Assembly (NCBI GenBank): GCA_002367235.1
Contig: DFBC01000046.1
Location: 1 to 21,020 of the forward strand
Direction: 5' to 3'
Origin: Cellvibrionales bacterium UBA3090
Lineage (GTDB): Bacteria > Pseudomonadota > Gammaproteobacteria > Pseudomonadales > Porticoccaceae
Length of the DNA: 21,020 bases
Both the position numbers and the translations under genes were made by a program. Each line of letters begins with the position of its first letter. Positions within the stretch are counted from its first letter, which is position 1. Positions 15,242-21,020 of the stretch are shown piece after piece. The notes beneath the pieces are model-generated. The model saw only the letters and a program-made list of their open reading frames with translations. It ran no database searches and had not been told where the DNA came from.

Positions 15242-15916
15242 ATGGATATTCCCGTGAATGGCATTTATCGCCAAACGCGTCAGCAAATACTGGGTTTGCT
15301 CAGTTGTTTTGATGGTATAGCGCCACTGCTGTTAAGAATTTTTTTGGCGCCTATTTTTATTAAAGCCGGATATGGCAAGTTGCAACTGGGCGCAGATGAG
15401 CTGGGATTATTTGAGCGGCTAACGGCAGACCCGAATGTTGTAGCCTGGTTTGGAAACCCGGATTGGGGGCTAGGTTTACCGATGTCCGAAGTGTTGGCCT
15501 TCATGGCCGGTTGGACAGAGTTTTTAGGCGGATGGCTTTTGCTGTTTGGTTTGCTCACCCGGCTTACCAGTATTCCTTTGATGTTGACGATGGTGATTGC
15601 AGCGACAACGGCCCACTGGAGTAACGGTTGGCACGCGTTGCCCGAAGCAAAGCTCGCGGTGCCTTGGGAGTGGCGGGCCGATTTGATTGATGAGGCCCTA
15701 GAGCGTAAAAGCCAGGCTATATCGATTCTGGAAGAACACGGCAACCTGCCTTATCTGACGGAAGCCGGTTCGATTACGGTGTTGAAAAATGGAATTGAGT
15801 TCGCCGCCACCTATTTTATTATGTTGCTCAGCTTGCTCTTTACGGGTGGAGGGCGTTTCACCAGTGTGGATTATTGGTTGGTCAGGCCGTTAAAAGCCAA
15901 TGAGCGACTCGCTTAA
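15242..15916 (+). CDS. DoxX-family integral membrane protein
   Basis: From the ATG at 15242 this protein has 224 residues and about four membrane helices: LLRIFLAPIFIKAGYGKL, VLAFMAGWTEFLGGWLLLFGLLTRL, PLMLTMVIAATTAHW and an AATYFIMLLSLLFTGG segment near the C-terminus. A long hydrophilic loop (roughly 130-180) separates helices three and four. The arrangement is that of the DoxX/DoxD family, and the length and long loop resemble the HvfX subgroup associated with copper-linked peptides. No hvfA, hvfB or hvfC genes are nearby, so I do not assign that role. GAGAAG 4 nt upstream supports this ATG over the one at 15230, which lacks a ribosome-binding site. It follows amrS by 128 nt on the same strand. 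Function is unknown. Confidence 0.87.
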   Translation: MDIPVNGIYRQTRQQILGLLSCFDGIAPLLLRIFLAPIFIKAGYGKLQLGADELGLFERLTADPNVVAWFGNPDWGLGLPMSEVLAFMAGWTEFLGGWLLLFGLLTRLTSIPLMLTMVIAATTAHWSNGWHALPEAKLAVPWEWRADLIDEALERKSQAISILEEHGNLPYLTEAGSITVLKNGIEFAATYFIMLLSLLFTGGGRFTSVDYWLVRPLKANERLA

Positions 15917-16001
15917 CAGACGATTTTTAACGGTATTCATATCTACCCACTCCGTCTAATGCACATCCAATTGTCGCCAGGTCCGCGGTTTTATTATCCC
16001 G

Positions 16002-16010
16002 TGCTATAAT
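16002..16010 (+). promoter_or_regulatory. Extended -10 promoter for rhlB
   Basis: TGCTATAAT (16002-16010) is a perfect extended -10 element. No good -35 hexamer lies 16-18 nt upstream, as is common for extended -10 promoters. The bases CCCGGGCC immediately after form a GC-rich discriminator. The inferred start near 16017 leaves a leader of about 48 nt to the ATG at 16065, but only about 12 nt to the in-frame ATG at 16029, supporting the downstream start. Confidence 0.65.
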
Positions 16011-16064
16011 CCCGGGCCTTTCTAGTCCATGGTTCCAAGCGAACCATCTTGCATCGGCAACATT

Positions 16065-17378
16065 ATGAGTGAACAGAACAACCCTAGTACCAGTCAAACT
16101 TCCAAGGATCAGCAGAAAAACCAGCCTCGCCGTCGTGGCCGCAGGCGTCGTAGTGGGGGTGCGAAACCAACACCCGAAACTTGGGACTTGTCTCAGTTCG
16201 AAGTGATACCAGAAGCCGGAAAGACCCGGTTCCATGACTTGGATTTACCCTTGTCTCTCATGCATGCCATTGCCGATCAGGGATTTAAATATTGTTCGCC
16301 GATACAGGCGCGCTCTCTGCCATATACTTTGCGTGCTCACGATGTAGTGGGTAAGGCCCAGACAGGCACGGGTAAAACAGCAGCTTTTCTGGTGACCATC
16401 ATTACGGAATTGCTGAATAACCCGGTAGACGATGATCGTTTTGCTGGAGAGACTCGCTCTTTGATTATTGCGCCAACCCGTGAACTGGTTATGCAGATTG
16501 CGGACGATGCCAAGGCATTGTGTAAATACACTGATTTAAACGTGCATACGTTGGTTGGGGGGATGGATTACGATAAACAAAAGCGCCATCTTCAAGAGAA
16601 TTTCTGCGATATTTTGGTCGCGACACCAGGGCGGTTGCTGGATTTTGCCGGTAGTCGTGACGTCTACTTGGATCGCACTGAAATTCTGGTGCTTGATGAG
16701 GCAGATCGCATGCTGGACATGGGTTTTATTCCTCAGGTTCGCCGTATTGTTCGTTTGACCCCGCACAGGGAAAGCCGTCAGACATTATTCTTCTCTGCGA
16801 CGTTTACGCCTGAAGTGATGAGTTTGGCTGAGCAGTGGACCATTGACCCTGTCAGCGTGGAGATTGAGCCAGAAAATGTGGCCACAGACACAGTGAATCA
16901 AAAAGTGTATATCACTTCGGGCAACGAAAAATTCCAACTGCTCTACAACATTATTAGTCAGGATGATGTGGAGAGTGTGATCGTTTTTGCCAACCGTCGC
17001 GATCAATGTCGACGACTTCAGGAAAAACTCAGGGGCAAGGGTTTTAGTGTTGGGCTACTTTCTGGCGATGTTCCCCAAGGTAAGCGGGTTAGAACCCTGG
17101 AAGATTTTAAGTCTGGTAAGTTGAAGGTGTTGGTGGCTACTGATGTTGCCGGCCGAGGCATTCATATCGATGGTATTAGCCATGTGATTAATTACACATT
17201 GCCTGAAGAGTCAGAGGATTATGTGCACCGTATTGGCCGTACAGGGCGCGCTGGAAAAAGCGGCACCTCGATTAGTTTTGCTTGTGAGGATGACGCCTTT
17301 TTACTGGAGCCTATACAGAAATTGTTGGGTAAAAAGCTCGATTGTAAGCAGCCTGATGCATCCTTGTTTAAGCTTTAG
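16065..17378 (+). CDS. rhlB: DEAD-box ATP-dependent RNA helicase, RhlB type
   Basis: This 437-residue helicase has all core motifs: the Q-motif FKYCSPIQ, Walker A AQTGTGKT (98-105), PTRELVMQ, TPGRLLDF, DEAD (211-214), SAT (244-246), VFANRRDQ, ATDVAGRGIHID and HRIGRTGRAG. The GRGIH...HVINYTLPEESEDYVHRIGRTGRAG...ISFACEDDAF run and the C-terminus match the Pseudomonas-type RhlB. In E. coli, RhlB works in the RNA degradosome with RNase E; that partnership is inferred here. The N-terminal extension carries a basic block PRRRGRRRRSGG (21-32), as expected of an RNA-binding tail, and the long C-terminal tail of E. coli RhlB is absent. The frame also begins at ATG 16029, but the promoter position favours 16065. 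No strong ribosome-binding site is visible for either. Confidence 0.9.
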   Translation: MSEQNNPSTSQTSKDQQKNQPRRRGRRRRSGGAKPTPETWDLSQFEVIPEAGKTRFHDLDLPLSLMHAIADQGFKYCSPIQARSLPYTLRAHDVVGKAQTGTGKTAAFLVTIITELLNNPVDDDRFAGETRSLIIAPTRELVMQIADDAKALCKYTDLNVHTLVGGMDYDKQKRHLQENFCDILVATPGRLLDFAGSRDVYLDRTEILVLDEADRMLDMGFIPQVRRIVRLTPHRESRQTLFFSATFTPEVMSLAEQWTIDPVSVEIEPENVATDTVNQKVYITSGNEKFQLLYNIISQDDVESVIVFANRRDQCRRLQEKLRGKGFSVGLLSGDVPQGKRVRTLEDFKSGKLKVLVATDVAGRGIHIDGISHVINYTLPEESEDYVHRIGRTGRAGKSGTSISFACEDDAFLLEPIQKLLGKKLDCKQPDASLFKL

Positions 17379-17422
17379 GGAAGTGGCATTAAATAAACAC
17401 GTTGCCTAAGGTTGTTTAAATC

Positions 17423-17454
17423 ATAGCGGTAAACGTAGTGATGAGGACCGCTAT
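17423..17454. repeat. Inverted repeat between convergent rhlB and cysZ
   Basis: ATAGCGGT (17423-17430) and ACCGCTAT (17447-17454) form an 8-bp stem with a 16-nt loop in the 72-nt gap between converging genes, overlapping the cysZ stop codon. Neither strand has a U-tract after it, so it is at most a weak terminator. Confidence 0.35.
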
Positions 17455-18212
17455 CCAGACCTTTTTTGTTCAGGCTCCATCCGCTGAAGCCAGAAGGATG
17501 TTGCTCCAATCACCGAAGCTGGCATAGCAAACAGGTTTAAAATTGGAATGGTGGTGGCAAGCAAAATGCTGCCGCCAAAGCTCAATGCAGCCAAGCGCCT
17601 TTTGCTGAGCTGTTCTCGTAACTCAATAAACTCAACCCGATTGTTGTCTGCAGGATAGTCCAGATATTGAAGCGCCAGAGACCAAGCCCCCCAGAAAAAG
17701 GCTAGGGCGGGTCCTAGTAAATTTAGGACGGGAATAAAAGACAGTATCAGGGTCAACAGCAATACGCCGATAATTCTAGGCAAAAAATACCCTAGCTTGA
17801 TGAACTCACGTTTTACAGCGTGTCCTGCAAGCGCTAGCGTCTGTCTGGTGGTCATCGGCGATGTGTGGCAACTATTTGTCAGTACAGCCTCCACTCGTTC
17901 GGCGAGTGGCCCGTAGAATGGCGACGCGAGAATATTGCCTAGAATGGCAAAACTGTAGCCATAGACCAATAACAAAAAACCACCAAACAGAATCCAAAAG
18001 AGCCAGGCAATAAAACCCAACCACTCGGGAATTCTATCGGTCATCCAGCTTAATAAGTCACTAAATTGCTCAATGGCAACCCAGGTAAGCAAGATAAACA
18101 GCAAAATATTGATCAGCATTGGCCCCAACACAAACCAGCGTATTTGAGGGTGGTTAAGTAACCGCAACCCCTGAAACAAATATCCAGGACCGCTTTGAAG
18201 AGGATTTGCCAT
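17451..18212 (-). CDS. cysZ: Sulfate transporter CysZ
   Basis: This 253-residue inner-membrane protein belongs to the CysZ/EI24 family, which takes up sulfate for cysteine synthesis. Family features are the N-terminal GPGYLFQGLRLLNHPQIRWFVLGPMLINILLF, long hydrophobic segments (about 26-46, 62-90, 146-170 and 200-230), FAILGNILASPFYGPLAERVEA, the LILSFIPVLNLLGPALAFFWGAWSLALQYLDYPADNN stretch and RRLAALSFGGS. Length matches the family. No other sulfate assimilation gene is in the window. It is divergent from the AsmA-like gene across 108 nt and convergent with rhlB. Confidence 0.94.
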   Translation of the reverse strand: MANPLQSGPGYLFQGLRLLNHPQIRWFVLGPMLINILLFILLTWVAIEQFSDLLSWMTDRIPEWLGFIAWLFWILFGGFLLLVYGYSFAILGNILASPFYGPLAERVEAVLTNSCHTSPMTTRQTLALAGHAVKREFIKLGYFLPRIIGVLLLTLILSFIPVLNLLGPALAFFWGAWSLALQYLDYPADNNRVEFIELREQLSKRRLAALSFGGSILLATTIPILNLFAMPASVIGATSFWLQRMEPEQKRSG

Positions 18213-18320
18213 TGACTATCCTTTATTCGTAGTGGGCGTCTGCCCCTAATATCATGTTATTGTAAGATTGTGTGTCTAGAATCAACAAATAGGGAATTAC
18301 CTCTTTAGCGGAGAATAAGA

Positions 18321-19067
18321 ATGAAAACGTTGTTTAAGATCTTAGCTGGTTTGGTTGTAGTGCTGTTGATTGTACTCGTTGTTGGTGTTCTTAACCTCGA
18401 CAAGGGTATCAAGGCAGTGGTTGAAACTGTCGGGCCGGAGCTGACCAAATCAAGTGTGACATTGAGGGATGTAGATCTTTCTCTGACATCGGGTGAGGGT
18501 AGCTTAAAAGGGCTGGTTGTCGGTAATCCCGCTGGCTTTAAAACGGCTAATGCATTTTCGTTAGGTGAAATTTCCCTGGCAATCGATCCCGAGTCTGTGA
18601 CGACAGATACTATTGTGATTGACAGTATTCTGATCATAGCGCCAGAAATCACATACGAATCTCTGAAAGGGGGCACAAACCTGGATCAGCTACAGAAGAA
18701 TGTTGAACAGGCGATTGGTTCAAGCAGTGAAAGCTCCTCCTCCGAAGGGGATAGTGAGGAGGCTGCCGCTAAGAAATTGATTATTAAAGACCTCAGTATT
18801 TCCGGCGGTAAAATCAGCTACAGTAATGCGCTGCTGGGTAGCAAGCCTATCAGCTTGCCCTTGCCGCCGATTCATATGACTGGTATTGGTGAAAAGTCGG
18901 GTGGTGCCACAGCCGGAGAAGTCGTTAATCAAGTGCTGGCCGCTATTAACAAGGGCGCAGCAGGTGCCGTGACGAACTCTGGGGCATTGAAGGATGCTGG
19001 CGAGCAAGTCAAACAGCAAGTAGAGGAGAAGCTTGGTGGTTTAAAGGGCCTGCTAAAAAGAGATTGA
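18321..19067 (+). CDS. Small AsmA-like membrane-anchored protein
   Basis: This 248-residue protein has an N-terminal signal-anchor (about residues 5-24, KILAGLVVVLLIVLVVGVLN) followed by a periplasmic part resembling the start of AsmA-family and DUF748-type proteins: LDKGIKAVVETVGPELTKSSVTLRDVDLSLTSGEGSLKGLVVGNPAGF is the typical first repeat of the lipid-transfer groove fold. A second beta-rich unit begins near KKLIIKDLSISGGKISY. Between them lies a Ser/Glu-rich linker (about 133-148). The C-terminus is a charged amphipathic helix (DAGEQVKQQVEEKLGGLKGLLKRD). It is much shorter than AsmA, so a full lipid bridge is unlikely; function is unknown. GGAG with 7-nt spacing precedes the ATG. Confidence 0.8.
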   Translation: MKTLFKILAGLVVVLLIVLVVGVLNLDKGIKAVVETVGPELTKSSVTLRDVDLSLTSGEGSLKGLVVGNPAGFKTANAFSLGEISLAIDPESVTTDTIVIDSILIIAPEITYESLKGGTNLDQLQKNVEQAIGSSSESSSSEGDSEEAAAKKLIIKDLSISGGKISYSNALLGSKPISLPLPPIHMTGIGEKSGGATAGEVVNQVLAAINKGAAGAVTNSGALKDAGEQVKQQVEEKLGGLKGLLKRD

Positions 19068-19075
19068 GGTGCTAT

Positions 19076-19102
19076 AGCCTTATCTCGTTTAAGGCTCTTT
19101 TT
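19076..19102 (+). terminator. Intrinsic terminator of the AsmA-like gene
   Basis: AGCCTTA (19076-19082) and TAAGGCT (19090-19096) form a 7-bp stem with a 7-nt loop followed by CTTTTT, 8 nt after the stop codon. Position and form are those of a Rho-independent terminator. Confidence 0.8.
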
Positions 19103-19130
19103 GACGTATAGTGTTCATGGCTCAACCAAT

Positions 19131-19166
19131 AGATTGCCTGGCATCTTGTCTGGCAATCTTACTTTT
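19131..19166 (+). terminator. Second hairpin with T-rich tail
   Basis: AGATTGCC (19131-19138) pairs with GGCAATCT (19152-19159); a T-T mismatch and four further pairs extend the stem to a 3-nt loop. The tail is TACTTTT. It may be a back-up terminator behind the one at 19076-19102, though the interrupted T-tract makes it weaker. Confidence 0.5.
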
Positions 19167-19278
19167 CTCCCGAAATTTTATACGATCTACCAGTTCATAA
19201 CGTCTCTATCCCGTGCCTCATTCTAATCCTGATCTTCCGCCACCGCCTTTTGGCTCGCCTGGATGTCTTTTTACCTAG

Positions 19279-19294
19279 ATAGAGACGTCTCTAT
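19279..19294. repeat. Perfect 16-bp palindrome
   Basis: ATAGAGACGTCTCTAT reads the same on both strands. Its right part, ACGTCTCTAT, recurs at 19200-19209. It lies about 90 nt upstream of the candidate rhlE -10 element, so it could be a dimeric regulator site; no known operator is recognised. Confidence 0.55.
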
Positions 19295-19362
19295 GTTTGA
19301 AAAATAGACCCAGACTCTGGGGGCGATGGCTAGTATAAAGCTGGGGGGAGGATTGTTGCTCA

Positions 19363-19392
19363 TTGGACTTGCTAAGTTTCCCCTGTTATAGT
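19363..19392 (+). promoter_or_regulatory. Candidate promoter of rhlE
   Basis: TGTTATAGT (19384-19392) is an extended -10 element (TG, one base, then TATAGT, 5 of 6). A poor -35, TTGGAC (19363-19368), stands 18 nt upstream. The inferred start near 19399 gives a leader of about 145 nt. Confidence 0.45.
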
Positions 19393-19543
19393 CGCGGTCT
19401 TCGTGGTGCCCATCGGTCGGTACCCTTATGTCCTAAGTAGCGTTTTTGATCTTTTCCAGACACCCTATTTAATTTATTTCCAGCCTTAGACCGTCGTTGT
19501 GCCTCGTGCATAGAGCAGGTTGGTTCCGGAGTTCTATTTTTAT

Positions 19544-20884
19544 ATGTTATTTACTGATCTCGGCCTATCGGCCGAACTACTTCGTGCTGTGTCAGAACAA
19601 GGCTACAGCCAACCTACACCTATTCAGTCTCAAGCTATTCCTGTTGTCCTAAAGGGCGGCGATGTTCTGGCGGGTGCACAGACAGGCACTGGCAAGACAG
19701 CCGGGTTTACTCTGCCCCTATTACAAAGGCTGAGTGCTCAGAAGCCCGCCGGCGGTCAACGCCCGGTTCGTGCTTTGGTTCTAACGCCAACGCGCGAGTT
19801 AGCCGCTCAAGTGGGCGAGAGCGTCGAGACCTATGGTAAGTACTTGCCAATGCGTTCTGCGGTCATTTTTGGCGGTGTCAAAATTAATCCGCAAATTGCT
19901 ATGTTGCGTCGGGGTGTCGATATTCTAGTCGCGACGCCGGGGCGTCTTTTAGACCACGTAAATCAAAAAACCCTGGACCTCTCTCAGGTTGAAATCTTAG
20001 TCCTGGATGAAGCCGATCGCATGCTGGATATGGGATTTATTCATGATATTCGCAAGGTCTTGGCGCTGTTACCAAAAGGGCGTCAGAATCTATTGTTCTC
20101 TGCGACATTCTCCAATGAGATCAAGCGGCTGGCTGACGGTTTGCTGGATTCCCCCTCATTAATTGAAGTGGCGCGGCGCAATACAACCGCCGAAAGCGTT
20201 GACCAAGTGGTCCATTTTGTCGATAAAGGTAGGAAGCGTGAGCTGCTCTCCTTCTTGATTGGTTCTGGTAATTGGCAGCAGGTGTTGGTCTTTACTCGCA
20301 CCAAGCATGGGGCTAACCGCCTGGCCGAGCAGCTGGGTAATGATGGTCTAACGGCCGCAGCTATTCATGGCAACAAAAGTCAGGGTGCACGTACGCGTGC
20401 GCTTGCAGATTTTAAGCGTGGTGCAGTGCGGGTGTTAGTGGCTACTGATATTGCAGCTCGTGGTCTTGATATTGACCAGCTACCTCATGTGGTTAACTTC
20501 GAACTCCCTAATGTTCCCGAAGATTATGTGCACCGAATTGGTCGTACGGGTCGAGCTGGGAATGAAGGTGAAGCGGTCTCCCTCGTCTGTGTTGATGAGC
20601 ATAAACTTTTGCGTGATATAGAGCGTCTTCTCAAAAGTGAAGTGCCTAAAGTTGATGTAGAAGGTTATAAGCCAGACCCATCTATCAAGGCTGAGCCGAT
20701 TCAAAATGGCCGCCAAAATCGTGGTGGAGGTGGCCGGTCTCGGGCAGGAGGCAACGCTGGTGGTAACCGTGGCGGCAATAGAGGGAGTGCTCGTTCACAG
20801 GGCGCTGGTAATAACGGTGGCCCCAGTAGGCGTAGATCGGGTGGCGCGCGAGGTGCTCAGGCTGTATCTGGTTCAAGAGGATAA
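19544..20884 (+). CDS. rhlE: DEAD-box ATP-dependent RNA helicase, RhlE type
   Basis: This 446-residue helicase starts MLFTDLGLSAELLRAVSEQGYSQPTPIQ, close to E. coli RhlE. Core motifs are Walker A AQTGTGKT (45-52), PTRELAAQV, TPGRLLDH, DEAD (155-158), SAT (186-188), VFTRTKHGANRLAEQL, ATDIAARGLDID and HRIGRTGRAG (330-339). The tail from about residue 392 is low-complexity and rich in Gly, Arg and Asn with RGG/GGN repeats, an RNA-binding type of tail. RhlE helicases act in ribosome maturation and RNA turnover and are often cold-responsive. The ATG has GGAG 12 nt upstream, rather far; the frame also opens at TTG 19520, but that adds eight residues with no family match. A long leader precedes it, and a terminator lies 97 nt after the stop. 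Confidence 0.94.
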   Translation: MLFTDLGLSAELLRAVSEQGYSQPTPIQSQAIPVVLKGGDVLAGAQTGTGKTAGFTLPLLQRLSAQKPAGGQRPVRALVLTPTRELAAQVGESVETYGKYLPMRSAVIFGGVKINPQIAMLRRGVDILVATPGRLLDHVNQKTLDLSQVEILVLDEADRMLDMGFIHDIRKVLALLPKGRQNLLFSATFSNEIKRLADGLLDSPSLIEVARRNTTAESVDQVVHFVDKGRKRELLSFLIGSGNWQQVLVFTRTKHGANRLAEQLGNDGLTAAAIHGNKSQGARTRALADFKRGAVRVLVATDIAARGLDIDQLPHVVNFELPNVPEDYVHRIGRTGRAGNEGEAVSLVCVDEHKLLRDIERLLKSEVPKVDVEGYKPDPSIKAEPIQNGRQNRGGGGRSRAGGNAGGNRGGNRGSARSQGAGNNGGPSRRRSGGARGAQAVSGSRG

Positions 20885-20898
20885 AATGGTAAATGAGC

Positions 20899-20915
20899 GG
20901 GGGGGGGTAGCCCCC
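20899..20915 (+). repeat. G9 tract and small GC hairpin after rhlE
   Basis: Nine consecutive G (20899-20907) are followed by TAG and CCCCC, so five of the G can pair with the C run across a 3-nt loop. It lies 14 nt after the rhlE stop codon. Homopolymers like this are prone to length change and to sequencing error; no coding frame depends on it. Confidence 0.5.
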
Positions 20916-20981
20916 TACGATGTCGTGACATCCCGTTATAGGCTGGCGGGCTAACGTATTAGAGTATTCGACATGACAATA

Positions 20982-21013
20982 AAAAAGGGCAAGACGTGAG
21001 TCTTGCCCTTTTT
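20982..21013. terminator. Strong, probably bidirectional terminator after rhlE
   Basis: AAAAAGGGCAAGAC (20982-20995) and GTCTTGCCCTTTTT (21000-21013) form a perfect stem with a GTGA loop. The T-run ends the plus-strand transcript, and the matching A-run gives a T-run on the other strand, so it can also end transcripts arriving from the right. Confidence 0.92.
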
Positions 21014-21020
21014 AACGTCT

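Larger units (their letters stand above)
19068..19543. other. Gene-free stretch before rhlE
   Basis: This is the only long gene-free stretch in the window. It holds two hairpins (19076-19102 and 19131-19166), a 10-bp repeat ACGTCTCTAT at 19200-19209 and 19285-19294, a 16-bp palindrome at 19279-19294, and an extended -10 element at 19384-19392. From that promoter to the rhlE ATG there would be a leader of about 145 nt. I see no convincing small reading frame and no tRNA or riboswitch that I recognise. Confidence 0.6.

Noticed and set aside
15280..15744. 154-residue minus-strand frame opposite the DoxX gene
   Set aside because: It is antisense to a membrane protein with clear helices and has no start context or family match.
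15242..15916. Assignment of the DoxX protein as HvfX of a copper-linked peptide cluster
   Set aside because: No precursor peptide or HvfB/HvfC gene is found in the flanking sequence.
20706..20954. 82-residue plus-strand frame overlapping the end of rhlE
   Set aside because: It is an alternate frame of the repetitive Gly/Arg-coding tail of rhlE; it has no ribosome-binding site and no family features.
1..21020. CRISPR array, insertion sequence, prophage or toxin-antitoxin pair
   Set aside because: No regularly spaced repeats, transposase or integrase motifs, phage structural genes or paired small toxin-like genes are visible on either strand.

Overview
The window looks like a chromosomal segment of a gammaproteobacterium close to the Pseudomonadales/Cellvibrionales (marine oligotroph type). 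The basis is gene content and order, not a database search. The block prmC-prfA-hemA / TPR lipoprotein-lolB-ispE-tRNA-Gln-prs-rplY-pth-ychF, followed by tRNA-Met, is the arrangement I recall from Pseudomonas. The proteins read as gammaproteobacterial throughout. I see no insertion sequence, prophage, CRISPR array or integration scar.

Layout. Positions 1-50 are the 5' part of a tRNA-Met gene on the minus strand, with a good promoter just upstream. Positions 125-1584 hold two minus-strand genes, a small conserved protein and a PQQ-type soluble sugar dehydrogenase-like protein, lying between tRNA-Met and ychF. Positions 1720-8556 are a long minus-strand housekeeping run: a TPR lipoprotein, lolB, ispE, tRNA-Gln, prs, rplY, pth and ychF. 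It covers outer-membrane lipoprotein insertion, isoprenoid synthesis, PRPP synthesis and translation. The divergent plus-strand run at 8723-11955 is hemA, prfA and prmC: tetrapyrrole synthesis, then release factor 1 and the enzyme that methylates it.

Positions 12007-15916 form a more accessory block: a flavin reductase-family protein, the three-part AmmeMemoRadiSam set (amrA and amrB on minus, amrS divergent on plus), and a DoxX-family membrane protein. The biochemical role of the AmmeMemoRadiSam set is, to my knowledge, not settled, and it is the nearest thing here to an under-described system. Positions 16065-21013 hold two DEAD-box RNA helicases (rhlB-like and rhlE-like) flanking cysZ and a small AsmA-like protein. 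The only gene-free stretch over 300 bases is 19068-19543. It carries a terminator, a second hairpin, a 16-bp palindrome and a plausible promoter with a long leader for rhlE. A strong terminator closes the window.

Several starts differ from the longest reading frame. prs most likely begins at a GTG just after tRNA-Gln, pth at a TTG, and hemA, rhlB, rhlE, amrS and the TPR gene at internal ATGs. No wholly new system was found. The most useful leads are the AmmeMemoRadiSam neighbourhood, the rhlE leader, and the ychF/tRNA-Met insertion with its possibly leaderless promoter.
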